Assembly: GCF_004634385.1 (NCBI RefSeq)
Contig: NZ_CP037895.1
Span: forward strand, 843,245-907,244
Length of the DNA stretch: 64,000 bases
Direction: 5' to 3'
Source: Thermaerobacter sp. FW80
GTDB lineage: Bacteria; Bacillota; Sulfobacillia; Thermaerobacterales; Thermaerobacteraceae
Below the pieces are notes generated by a model. That model was not told the DNA's origin. It searched no databases and saw only the letters and a list, made by a program, of their open reading frames with translations. Positions within the stretch are counted from its first letter, which is position 1. Each line of letters begins with the position of its first letter. The position numbers and the translations under genes are program-made. This document shows positions 31,105-37,955 of the stretch, one piece after another.

Positions 31105-32412
31105 CGCTCCAGCTGCTTTCGTTCGTGCTCGCTGAACTGCACCCGCCGCCAGCGCTCACTCGCCCGCCACAGCACGGCGAAGACTAGCTTCAGGCACTCC
31201 CGCTCGCTCCGAAACCGCGGGATCACCTTGGCGCGCCGCCGCTCCTCCTCGAAGCTGCGCTCCACCAGGTTGGTGGTCCGGACATGCTTGCGGTGGGCGG
31301 CGGGTAGCCGCAGGTGCGCCAGGCTCGCTTCCAGGTCCTCCTGCAGGCTCCGCATGGCCGAGGGATACTCCCGCCCGAACCGCTCCACCACCTCGGCCAC
31401 CAGCCGCCGGCCCTGCTCGATATCCGGTGCGTCCCGGATCGCCTCCAGGTAGGGCTTGAGCACGGGCCGCGCCTCCTCCGGCACCTTGTCCAGCACGTTC
31501 CGCATCTTGTGCACCCAGCAGCGGATGCGCTCCGCCTCCGGCCACATGGCTTCCACCGCCTGGATCAGCCCCGGCGCCCCGTCCGTCGTCACCGTCAGCG
31601 GCGTCTTCAGCCCCCGGCGCACCAGATCCCGGAAGTGCTCCAGCCAGTCCTCGTAGCGCTCCTTGTTGCCCAGGCTCAGGTGCACCAGCACCTTGCTGCC
31701 GTCGCTCAAGATGGCCCAGGTGACCAGGATGCCCTCACGGCAGCCCGCCTGCCGGCGCAGCGACTCGTAGATGGCGTCGGCGAACAGGTACACCACGTCG
31801 AGGCCTGACAGGTCCCGCTGGGCAAAGGCCTCGAACTCCTCGTGGAGCGCCTCGGTGATCCGGCTCACGGTGGACCGGCTCAAAAGCGGCGCTTCGCTGC
31901 CCGCCAGCTCCGCCAGCGCATCCTCGATGTCCCGGGTAGAGAGGCCCCGGGCGTACATCTCCACCACCAGGCGCTCCAGCACGTCCGTCCGCCGCTTGAG
32001 GGCCCTCCACAGCGTGGGCTGGCACAGTCCCTCCATGCCCCGCACCTGGGGGACGTCGATCTCGAGCCGCCCCTCGGCGCAACGCAGCGTCCGCGGCTTG
32101 TAGCCGTTGCGGGCGCCTTCCTGGCCAGGCTCGCGCCGCTCGTAGCGTCCGCGCCCCAAAAGCTCCGTGACCTCTGCCTCCAGCAGCTCCTGGATGAGCT
32201 TGCGGGCGCCCAGGCGGACGAGGGCATGGGTCAGGTCCTCGACCTCAGTACCCTCCCGGGCCTGCGCGGCCAGCTGCCGGGCCAGCTCCGCCAACTGCTG
32301 GCTGGGTGGTATCCTGGACATAGGTCTGGGTCCTCCTCGGTGTGCCCCAGCTGGGGCGAGTTTTCCGACGCCACCGATGGTAGCCCAGACCGCTTCGCGT
32401 TTACAGACAGTT
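31011..32412 (-). mobile_element. IS256-family insertion sequence in the satellite
   Basis: The element is 1,402 bp and ends in perfect 13-bp inverted repeats beginning AACTGTCTGTAAA (31011-31023 and 32400-32412). Further inside, AGCGGTCTGGG is repeated in inverted form with a 4-bp shift. No clear direct repeat flanks it, which is unusual for this family (8-9 bp expected). It splits the helicase gene. Confidence 0.9.
31035..32321 (-). CDS. IS256-family transposase
   Basis: The 428-aa protein is a mutator-type transposase. Visible parts are GARKLIQELLEAEVTELLGR near the start, NGYKPRTLRCAEGRLEIDVP, and the DDE residues: Asp in VVYLFADAIYESLRR, Asp in LTVTTDGAPGLIQAVE, and Glu in TTNLVERSFEEERRRAKVIP. 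The C/H region RCWVHKMRNVLDKVP is also typical. The frame is complete and spans the element, so it may be active. Confidence 0.95.
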   Translation of the reverse strand: MSRIPPSQQLAELARQLAAQAREGTEVEDLTHALVRLGARKLIQELLEAEVTELLGRGRYERREPGQEGARNGYKPRTLRCAEGRLEIDVPQVRGMEGLCQPTLWRALKRRTDVLERLVVEMYARGLSTRDIEDALAELAGSEAPLLSRSTVSRITEALHEEFEAFAQRDLSGLDVVYLFADAIYESLRRQAGCREGILVTWAILSDGSKVLVHLSLGNKERYEDWLEHFRDLVRRGLKTPLTVTTDGAPGLIQAVEAMWPEAERIRCWVHKMRNVLDKVPEEARPVLKPYLEAIRDAPDIEQGRRLVAEVVERFGREYPSAMRSLQEDLEASLAHLRLPAAHRKHVRTTNLVERSFEEERRRAKVIPRFRSERECLKLVFAVLWRASERWRRVQFSEHERKQLERYIEERQRQRAAQKEVSPAATVA

Positions 32413-32524
32413 TAGGACGTCACCTTCCTCAACTGTGCCAAGTGTGCCAAGCCAGAGTGTGTCACACATGAACGGGGTCGCAGAGGCGGCCGCGTCGGAT
32501 GAGGTCGAGGAGGGCTGGCTATGA
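32413..32524 (+). pseudogene. 3' remnant of the helicase gene
   Basis: Read in the frame fixed by removing the IS, this stretch encodes RTSPSSTVPSVPSQSVSHMN and ends EVEEGWL at TGA 32524. The stop overlaps the next ATG by 4 bp (ATGA), the same spacing used throughout the operon, which supports it as the original C-terminus. Confidence 0.7.
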
Positions 32525-32826
32525 CGGCAGCCGCCCTCCTGACCGAACTGCGCCGGCGGGGTGTCGAGGTTTGGGCTGACGGTGACCGCCTCTGCTATCG
32601 CGCTCCGCGGGGTGCGCTGACGCCCGAACTGCGCGAGGCCGTACGGGCGCACAAAGGCGAACTGCTGGCGGTTCTGCGTAGTGACCGGCCGCGTTTCTGG
32701 CCGCTGGAGGCGTGGCAGGAAGAGTGGGGCTGGGTGTCGGTGCGCGACCCCTGCACCGGCATCGTTCACCAAATCCGGTGGCGAGACTGCCCGCAGTGGC
32801 TGAGGCGGCGGGCGCAGGAGGGATGA
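32521..32826 (+). CDS. TubC-type docking-domain-like small protein
   Basis: The 101-aa protein (LLTELRRRGVEVWADGDRLC, then YRAPRGALTPELREAVRAHK, then GELLAVLR) matches the TubC N-terminal docking domain fold seen in NRPS/PKS enzymes and, as stand-alone proteins, near primase genes of mobile elements. The second half (FWPLEAWQEEWGWVSVRDPC) is aromatic-rich and unassigned. Position next to the replication genes suggests a replication or regulatory role. It overlaps the helicase remnant by 4 bp. Confidence 0.65.
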   Translation: MTAAALLTELRRRGVEVWADGDRLCYRAPRGALTPELREAVRAHKGELLAVLRSDRPRFWPLEAWQEEWGWVSVRDPCTGIVHQIRWRDCPQWLRRRAQEG

Positions 32827-32829
32827 ACA

Positions 32830-32928
32830 ATGCGCTGGCAACGGGTGTTGGCGGACTTTGCTCTCGGCTTGGCACTTGGGCGGCTGTTGTCGGTGGTGTT
32901 CCGGGCGGCGGGGTGGCTGCCATGGTGA
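32830..32928 (+). CDS. 32-aa single-pass membrane microprotein
   Basis: A short frame, MRWQRVLADFALGLALGRLL followed by SVVFRAAGWLPW, with one hydrophobic helix and a basic start. It begins 3 bp after the preceding stop and overlaps the next gene by 7 bp. The tight fit into the operon is the main support; no homologue is recognised. Confidence 0.45.
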   Translation: MRWQRVLADFALGLALGRLLSVVFRAAGWLPW

Positions 32929-33212
32929 GGCGGGTCAAGCTGGTTCCCTTCTATTGCCCTGCCTGCCGGCGGGTTGTGGCCGAGGCGCTGGAACGCAGCA
33001 CGGTCTTCTGTCGGTGCGGTTGCCGGTGCGTGGCGGTGGCGCAACAGGCTGTGTTGCCGCGGGCGCCCCGTCTGCGGGGCAGGGTGCGGGCTGTCCAAAA
33101 CGTCCAAACCGTAGGGGCTGTAGAAAAATTCCGGGCCGGCGACCCGGAAACCGGCGGGCCCCCCTCGCGCGCGCAAAACCCGCAAAAACATATGGCGTTT
33201 GGGCGGTGGTGA
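32922..33212 (+). CDS. Small zinc-ribbon protein
   Basis: The 96-aa protein starts MVRRVKLVPFYCPACRRVVA and has a second cysteine cluster FCRCGCRCVAV about 20 residues later, together able to bind zinc. The rest (RAPRLRGRVRAVQNVQTVGA) is basic and probably disordered. Its ATG lies inside the preceding microprotein. Genes of this kind occur beside small terminases in phages; the function is unknown. Confidence 0.6.
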   Translation: MVRRVKLVPFYCPACRRVVAEALERSTVFCRCGCRCVAVAQQAVLPRAPRLRGRVRAVQNVQTVGAVEKFRAGDPETGGPPSRAQNPQKHMAFGRW

Positions 33213-33215
33213 GGC

Positions 33216-33704
33216 ATGGGCAGAAGGCCACGTCCAATTGAACTGCACGTCCTGAGCGGCCGCCACAAGCGGTCTAAACGCGAGATTGAGGCGAGAAAGC
33301 AGGCGGAAGCGGCCCTGCGACCGGCGGCGGACGATTTAACCCCGCCCGAGTGGCTGGATGAAGCCGCCCGGACAGTGTTCGAGCGGGTTGTGAAAGCTTT
33401 CGAAGCGGCCGGAGTGCAGGTCCTCAGCAACGCCGACGTGGGCGTGCTGGCGGTGTACGCGGACGCGACCGCCCGGTACGCTGAGGCGGCGCGGATCGTG
33501 CAGGAGCAAGGCCTTGTTCTGGGCGGGAAGCCCCACCCGGCCGTTCGGGTGGCGGAATTGTACGCCCGAATCGCCCACCAGGCCGCCGGGCGATTGGGGT
33601 TGGACCCCGCCTCCCGGGCGGCCCTGGCCAAGGCAGCCGGAGAGGCGGCGCAGAGGGACCGCTTTTCGGAGCTTTTCGAGGGGGATGATCCGCATGCTTC
33701 GTGA
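33216..33704 (+). CDS. terS: Phage terminase small subunit, P27 family
   Basis: The 162-aa protein begins MGRRPRPIELHVLSGRHKRS and matches the P27-family small terminase: PAADDLTPPEWLDEAARTVF, then LSNADVGVLAVYADATARYA and LGLDPASRAALAKAAGEA near the C-terminus. Small terminases recognise the packaging site and recruit the large subunit. The element has no large terminase, so its packaging ATPase must come from elsewhere, presumably a helper phage. Confidence 0.85.
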   Translation: MGRRPRPIELHVLSGRHKRSKREIEARKQAEAALRPAADDLTPPEWLDEAARTVFERVVKAFEAAGVQVLSNADVGVLAVYADATARYAEAARIVQEQGLVLGGKPHPAVRVAELYARIAHQAAGRLGLDPASRAALAKAAGEAAQRDRFSELFEGDDPHAS

Positions 33705-34089
33705 GGCTGTGCAGGTCCTAAGCGACGAGGAATTGCGGCTGGCGCGGCTCTTGGCGTGGGAGGAAGTAAAGGACGCCCCGGAGGGCTCCCGCCTCCAGGA
33801 CGTTTGGAGCGGTGTCCTTGCCACCCTGGTATTCGAGTCTATCCGCCGGGCCGGCGCCCCTGTGGACGAGGTGACGGCCGCCATTGAGGATGTCCTGCGG
33901 GCGGACGTGGCCGCAGCGGACGAGCTTTCCTGGCGGAAGGCGCACGAGGCCCTGGGCGGCTACGCCACTGGACGCGCCGGTTACGTGCTGGCGCAGGGGC
34001 CGGCCGGTGAAGCGATCCTGCGGTTCCCGCGGCTGGAGCGGTTCTGGCGCGAGGTCCAGCGGTTCGTGGAGGCGGGTGGTGCGGCGTGA
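33685..34089 (+). CDS. Hypothetical protein downstream of terS
   Basis: The 134-aa protein (MIRMLREAVQVLSDEELRLA at the start, then VLATLVFESIRRAGAPVDEV and ERFWREVQRFVEAGGAA at the end) is helical and soluble, without known motifs. ATG 33685 overlaps terS by 20 bp; ATG 33694 is an alternative. Its place between terS and capsid suggests a packaging or head role. Confidence 0.65.
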   Translation: MIRMLREAVQVLSDEELRLARLLAWEEVKDAPEGSRLQDVWSGVLATLVFESIRRAGAPVDEVTAAIEDVLRADVAAADELSWRKAHEALGGYATGRAGYVLAQGPAGEAILRFPRLERFWREVQRFVEAGGAA

Positions 34090-34286
34090 CGGACAACCCC
34101 TATTGGCGTGAGTGGCGGGATTTTGTGCGCTCTGTCCTCGAACAGGGCCGGACCATGACGCCCGAGGAACGCGAGAAGGCCGAGGCCCTGGTCCGCGAGG
34201 CGCGGGCCTGGGAACGGCGGGAGAGGCGCAAGGCAAAGAGGCTGGCCCGGGGCGGCGAATGGGTGGAAAAGCAGGCCAGTTTGTGA
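34086..34286 (+). CDS. Small basic helical protein
   Basis: The 66-aa protein (MTDNPYWREWRDFVRSVLEQ, then GRTMTPEEREKAEALVREAR and a Lys/Arg-rich tail) is predicted to be helical. GTG 34086 overlaps the previous stop by 4 bp. No family is recognised. It ends the operon; a promoter candidate overlaps its last codons. Confidence 0.6.
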   Translation: MTDNPYWREWRDFVRSVLEQGRTMTPEEREKAEALVREARAWERRERRKAKRLARGGEWVEKQASL

Positions 34287-34292
34287 TACAAT
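34264..34292 (+). promoter_or_regulatory. Promoter candidate before the capsid leader
   Basis: TGGAAA (34264-34269) and TACAAT (34287-34292) are 17 bp apart, with TGA forming an extended -10. Transcription would start near 34299. Confidence 0.5.
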
Positions 34293-34298
34293 ATTACG

Positions 34299-34435
34299 GG
34301 CCGCGGTGGAGCGGTCCACTGAACAAGCAATTGAACCTGTCGGGGCCGGTGGAGGCGCCCGACAGGCCCGGAACTCGGTGGAGAGCCCGGGCCAATCCCT
34401 GCGAACGCAGGGGCTGGCCCGGGTTTTGCCTTTTT
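34299..34435 (+). ncRNA. Structured leader or small RNA upstream of the capsid gene
   Basis: The segment holds three hairpins: GTGGA/TCCAC near 34310, a 9-bp CCTGTCGGG/CCCGACAGG near 34338-34366, and a long two-part terminator hairpin at 34386-34423. The capsid start is only 13 bp further on. It is either a self-contained small RNA or a leader that makes capsid expression depend on read-through. Confidence 0.45.
34386..34435 (+). terminator. Intrinsic terminator just before the capsid gene
   Basis: CCCGGGCCA (34386-34394) pairs with TGGCCCGGG (34415-34423), enclosing CCCTGC-GAAC-GCAGGG, followed by TTTTGCCTTTTT. It is the strongest intrinsic terminator in the element. Confidence 0.8.
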
Positions 34436-34448
34436 GGGGGTCCATCGA

Positions 34449-36377
34449 ATGGGCAAGCGGCGGTTTTGGCAGTTCCGGGCGGCGGCCGCCCCGAAGGCGG
34501 CGGAGCTCCTGCTGTACGGCCCTATCAGCGACGTGACGTGGTGGGGCGACGAGGTGACGCCCAAGCAGTTCTACGAGGACCTGCAGGGCCTGGGCGACGT
34601 CCAGGAGCTTCGCGTGTACATCAACAGCCCGGGCGGGGACGCCTTCGCCGGGCAAGCTATCTACTCGATGCTGAAGCGCCACCCGGCGAAGGTGACGGTG
34701 TACATCGATGGTCTGGCGGCGTCGGCGGCGTCGCTCGTTGCCATGGCAGGCGACCGGATCATCATCCCCCGCAACGGCATGATGATGGTCCATAACCCGT
34801 GGGTTATCGCCGCCGGAGATGCTGCCTTCTTGCGCCAGGTTGCGGACGAACTCGACAAGGCCCGCGAGGCCATGATCCCGGTGTACGAGGCTAGGACGGG
34901 GCTCTCGCGCGAAAAGATCATCGAACTGCTGGACGCCGAGACGTGGATGACCGCCGAGGAAGCCGTCGAGCTGGGCTTCGCGGATGAGATCGAGGAGGCC
35001 AAGCAGGTGGCCGCCTCAGTGCGGGGCTCGACGCTGGTAGTCAACGGCGTCGAGGTGGACCTGTCGCGGTTCCGCAACAGGCCGAAGCTTGGGGGGCATG
35101 GAGGCATGAAGCTCAAGGACATTGCAGCCGCCCTGGAGTCTGAGCAGGCGGCGATTTTGGACCGGGCGCAGGCGGAAAAGCGGAGCATCACGCCCGAGGA
35201 GGAGCAGAGCTATCTCCAACTTGGGCGGCTCCACCTGTACGCCAAGGAGTTGGCGGCTGTGGAGGATGAGGGCGAAGGCGGGGGCGAGCGACCCATGAGC
35301 CGGGCGTTACGAGAACTGCACATGAACCTGGCCGAGGCGGAGGAGCGCGCCCGGGCGGCTATCGAGGCCCGGGACATGGAGGCTGCGGAAGCTGCCATGG
35401 AGCAGGTGCGATCCCTGCGGAAGCAGGTCCAGAAGGAGGAAGCTGCCTTGGAAAAAGAGCGTGAAATCGTCGGTGTTGCGGTGCAGGTCAAGAGGGCCAA
35501 GGGCGCCTTTGCGAAGGCCATCCTGGACGCCGGCTTTAACCTGCGGGAGCGGCCGGTGGTGACCGTACCTCTGGCCCAGGCCTTCCCGCCGGAGGAAACC
35601 TGGCGGGTGCGGCCGCCGGAGGGCATTCTGCCCCTGGGCCGTGACGAGCGGTGGCTGTTCCCGTTGCTGCCCAGCCGCGACCTGGAGGGCACCACGGCCA
35701 TCGAAGACTTCCGCCAGACCGGCCGGACGGTGACCGGCAGCATTGAGCGCGACCCGGCCGCGACCACCGATAAGGCGACCGTGAACGTGGCCGTGGAGCA
35801 TGTCGTGGAGAAGGTGCGGCAGTTTGCCGTCGTGATCCCGGACATTCCGAACCAGGTTTTCGACTCCATTGCCACGGCTGAGGCCTTCTTGAACGCTGAG
35901 GGCCGTTTTGCGGTGGAGCAGGCCATCGACCAGCACGTGATGGCGCAGATCATGGCGGCGAACCCGCCCAGCTCCTACACGGGCGCCAACCTGATCGAGC
36001 AGGTCCGCCACGCCATCGCGGCCATGCGGGCGGAGGGCCTGAACCCCGACATTCTGGTGGTCACGCCTGACGACGCGGTGGCCCTGGACCTGTTCAAGCA
36101 GCCGGGCACGCAGGACTATGCCTTCCAGACCCGCGAGGCCGGCGTTGCGTCGCCCCTGTGGGGCCTGCGGATCGTGGAGCATACGGCCGCGGCCAGCCAT
36201 CCGCCGATCCTGATTGACAGCCGGAGGTTGGGTGTGTTCTACCGCGCCACGCTGCGAGCTGCTGCGGATCCCTACACGGGCTTCCGGCAGAACCTGACCA
36301 CGCTGCGGTTTGAGATCAACGCCCTGTTCCACGTCCGCAACCCGAAGGCGGCGCACTTGATCCAGCAGGCGGTGTGA
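34449..36377 (+). CDS. ClpP-type prohead protease fused to HK97-fold major capsid protein
   Basis: A single 642-aa chain carries head-maturation protease and capsid. Residues 20-190 are an S14 (ClpP-like) domain: VYINSPGGDAFAGQAIYSML (oxyanion region), GLAASAASLVAMAGD with nucleophile Ser92, and MMMVHNPW with His115. Residues about 220-345 form a charged coiled-coil (scaffold or delta region), where the protease would cut. The remainder is HK97-like capsid: GRTVTGSIERDP, FDSIATAEAFLNAEGRFAVE, AIAAMRAEGLNPDILVVTPD, and DPYTGFRQNLTTLRFEINAL. ATG 34449 is preferred to TTG 34434, which lies in the terminator tract. The fusion could self-process in cis. No portal or other head gene lies nearby. 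Confidence 0.9.
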   Translation: MGKRRFWQFRAAAAPKAAELLLYGPISDVTWWGDEVTPKQFYEDLQGLGDVQELRVYINSPGGDAFAGQAIYSMLKRHPAKVTVYIDGLAASAASLVAMAGDRIIIPRNGMMMVHNPWVIAAGDAAFLRQVADELDKAREAMIPVYEARTGLSREKIIELLDAETWMTAEEAVELGFADEIEEAKQVAASVRGSTLVVNGVEVDLSRFRNRPKLGGHGGMKLKDIAAALESEQAAILDRAQAEKRSITPEEEQSYLQLGRLHLYAKELAAVEDEGEGGGERPMSRALRELHMNLAEAEERARAAIEARDMEAAEAAMEQVRSLRKQVQKEEAALEKEREIVGVAVQVKRAKGAFAKAILDAGFNLRERPVVTVPLAQAFPPEETWRVRPPEGILPLGRDERWLFPLLPSRDLEGTTAIEDFRQTGRTVTGSIERDPAATTDKATVNVAVEHVVEKVRQFAVVIPDIPNQVFDSIATAEAFLNAEGRFAVEQAIDQHVMAQIMAANPPSSYTGANLIEQVRHAIAAMRAEGLNPDILVVTPDDAVALDLFKQPGTQDYAFQTREAGVASPLWGLRIVEHTAAASHPPILIDSRRLGVFYRATLRAAADPYTGFRQNLTTLRFEINALFHVRNPKAAHLIQQAV

Positions 36378-36503
36378 CCCTAACGCATCTCACGGTTCAT
36401 TGTGCATCAACCTCCGCACGGGCAGGCGGCTCCGGCCGCCTGTTCGTGTTCACGTTTCCGTATCGCTCCTAACATGCAGGCGGCCCGTGGGAGGGGCCGC
36501 CTG

Positions 36504-36512
36504 TGCTATCAT
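36504..36512 (+). promoter_or_regulatory. Extended -10 promoter of the small membrane protein gene
   Basis: TGCTATCAT directly follows a hairpin (AGGCGGCCC/GGGGCCGCCT, 36478-36501) that may end capsid transcription. A related AGGCGG/CCGCCT hairpin lies at 36424-36441. Confidence 0.45.
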
Positions 36513-36554
36513 TTGGCCGAGAATAAGGGGGAAGCGCGAGGGGGTTGTTGTGTC

Positions 36555-36752
36555 GTGGATTTGGTCCAAATCCTTGCTCTCGCGGCGTTTATCTACATTA
36601 TAGTCCAGGCTGTGAAGTTGGCAGAGCAGAGCTATAAAAAGGCGTCTGAGGCGAAAAATCCGTTTGAAAGGGACCAGGCAACGATGGAGGCTCGCGTCAT
36701 CATAGGCTTTATTGTTTTCCTTCTTCTCGGCCTGGCCCTGGTAAAGCAATAG
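36555..36752 (+). CDS. Small two-helix membrane protein at the right end of the element
   Basis: The 65-aa protein has a first hydrophobic segment LVQILALAAFIYIIVQAVKL, a charged loop with KKASEAKNPFERDQATMEAR and a second segment VIIGFIVFLLLGLALV. It resembles no family I can name. GTG 36555 is preferred because GAGGGGG lies about 10 bp upstream and an extended -10 promoter lies 43 bp upstream. It has its own promoter and codon use that is lower in GC than the chromosome. A holin-like or superinfection-exclusion role would fit a cargo gene but is only a guess. Confidence 0.6.
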   Translation: MDLVQILALAAFIYIIVQAVKLAEQSYKKASEAKNPFERDQATMEARVIIGFIVFLLLGLALVKQ

Positions 36753-36760
36753 CTGATACG

Positions 36761-36875
36761 TGGTATAATAGATATTGCCCAAAACCACGGTGCATCGCCC
36801 TAGCGTGGGCGTTGCCGTTGTGGTCCATGCGCCCAGGTCAAAGGGCTGCGGGTGTCCCCCGCGGCCCTTCTTTTG
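36761..36875 (+). ncRNA. Candidate small RNA with its own promoter and terminator
   Basis: TGGTATAAT (36761-36769) is an extended -10, so a transcript would start near 36776. It contains a long imperfect hairpin (ACCAC...GTGGT with CGCCC/GGGCG inside, 36784-36826) and ends at a 12-bp terminator stem (36841-36852 with 36858-36869) followed by CTTTT. No reading frame of note lies within. Confidence 0.4.
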
Positions 36876-36887
36876 CCCGTGGCAGCG

Positions 36888-36909
36888 GTCAGCCAAATGG
36901 TCAGCCAAA
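36888..36909. repeat. Right arm-type integrase sites (paired GTCAGCCAAA)
   Basis: GTCAGCCAAA at 36888-36897 and 36900-36909, the same word and orientation as the pair beside attL, with one extra base between copies. Confidence 0.7.
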
Positions 36910-37023
36910 TGGACGGGATTAGGCCGGACTCGGCAACAAACGCACGTCCGCTAGGTGCCACGAACCCGCATGACACAACACTTCATTGGACGTGTTGGGA
37001 CACCGTAGGAGACGCGGCCCCGA

Positions 37024-37068
37024 ACTACGGATCAGCAGGTCGGGGGTTCAAATCCTCCACGGCGCACA
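37024..37068. repeat. attR: attR, 45-bp direct repeat
   Basis: Identical to attL, but lacking the 5' half of the tRNA, so it is not a working tRNA gene. It marks the right boundary of the element. Confidence 0.95.
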
Positions 37069-37094
37069 TCAAAAAGCCGCATGGCACAAGGGAA

Positions 37095-37129
37095 AACGGG
37101 GCCATACCCGCTCGGGGTATGGCCCCGTT
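37095..37129 (+). terminator. Original tRNA-Arg terminator, displaced by the element
   Basis: A perfect 15-bp stem (37095-37109 with 37115-37129) with a 5-nt loop lies just right of attR. Before integration it stood directly behind tRNA-Arg. Confidence 0.55.
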
Positions 37130-37493
37130 CCCGTTCAAAGTGCTGCGATCTGGCTGGGATCCGGCCCGCTTTTCCCCCACCCGTGCCCGCAGCGGCTCCA
37201 CCGCAGCAACCTGCCGGTGCAGGGCGGGCGTGGCATCGCCGTCGTCCCGCGGGAGGGGGCCGCGGGGACCCTTCAAGGCATGCGGCGCCCGGGCCGTGCG
37301 CCCGACCCGCCCAGGCAGCCGCTGTCGAGCCCGCCCCAGGGTCGATTCCCCGGACCCCTCGTCGCCGAGGTGAACGCCTGGGACCCGCCGCGGGCGCGCC
37401 CCCGCCGCCGGACACGACCATGGGCCCGGGGCGCCTCCCTTCCTCTAGGGCGGGCGCCGGCCGACTTCGGCCTCCAGGCGGCGACCGGCGAGT
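37130..37493. other. 364-bp gap between attR and queT
   Basis: Very GC-rich; frames here have no recognisable protein content and no RNA structure stands out. Confidence 0.5.
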
Positions 37494-37955
37494 CTATGGG
37501 GTCGCTGGCGGCATGCGCCGGCGCAGCAGCTGGAGCAAGGGGTAGCCCAGCAGGAACACGACCCCTGCCTCGCCCGCGGCGATCCAGAGCACCCAGGGCA
37601 GGTACGGGGTGTGGGTGAGGAAGGCGAGGTAGCCGCCCACCAGCACCGCGTTGAAGACCACGGGCGAGAGGTAGCCGATGGGGTGGAACCGCCACCGCCG
37701 GGTCACCAGGGCGGCGACCAGCGTGACCAGCGACCCGCCCGCCACATCCCACAACCCGAAGGGGCTCTGCAGGTTCGCGAGCGCGACGCCGACGAACAGG
37801 CCGGGCACGGCCTCGGCCCAGATCATGGGCAGCAACGTCAAGGCCTCGCTGACCCGGAACTGGATCTGACCGAAGGAGATCGGCTGGAAGACCCAGGTGA
37901 GCACCACGTAGAGCGCGGCGATCATCGCTGCGCGCAGCCAGCGGCGCAGGTCCAT
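37494..37955 (-). CDS. queT: QueT family transporter (queuosine precursor uptake)
   Basis: The 153-aa membrane protein matches the QueT/DUF988 S-component family of ECF transporters that import queuosine precursors. It starts MDLRRWLRAAMIAALYVVLT; QISFGQIQFRVSEALTLLPM lies near residue 30, followed by four or five further hydrophobic helices and a basic end (LLQLLRRRMPPATP). The FRVSEAL segment is the family hallmark. ATG 37955 has GGGAGGCAGGA upstream. I looked for a preQ1 riboswitch in the 371 bp upstream and saw none in this GC-rich sequence. Confidence 0.85.
   Translation of the reverse strand: MDLRRWLRAAMIAALYVVLTWVFQPISFGQIQFRVSEALTLLPMIWAEAVPGLFVGVALANLQSPFGLWDVAGGSLVTLVAALVTRRWRFHPIGYLSPVVFNAVLVGGYLAFLTHTPYLPWVLWIAAGEAGVVFLLGYPLLQLLRRRMPPATP

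Larger units (their letters stand above)
26377..37068 (+). mobile_element. Integrated 10.6-kb phage-satellite-like element in tRNA-Arg
   Basis: The element runs between 45-bp att repeats, 10,647 bp from core to core. It encodes integrase, a small protein, a MerR-like regulator, excisionase, PrimPol, AAA+ helicase, small unknowns, P27-like small terminase and a protease-capsid fusion, plus candidate small RNAs. Large terminase, portal, connectors, tail and lysis genes are all absent. Its GC content is lower than the flanking chromosome, and it lacks the GGACGAACCGG word common outside. The gene content and size recall the phiRv1 and phiRv2 elements of Mycobacterium tuberculosis. It is the product of horizontal transfer. 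Confidence 0.9.

Noticed and set aside
31001-32424. Target-site duplication of the IS256 element
   Set aside because: Flanks TCAAGTCCCG and TAGGACGTCA do not match in either reading, even with shifted ends.
37024-37068. Possible second tRNA-Arg
   Set aside because: Only the 3' half exists; it is the attR copy made by integration.
26377-37068. Complete prophage
   Set aside because: No large terminase, portal, tail, lysin or holin of a known kind is present in 10.6 kb.
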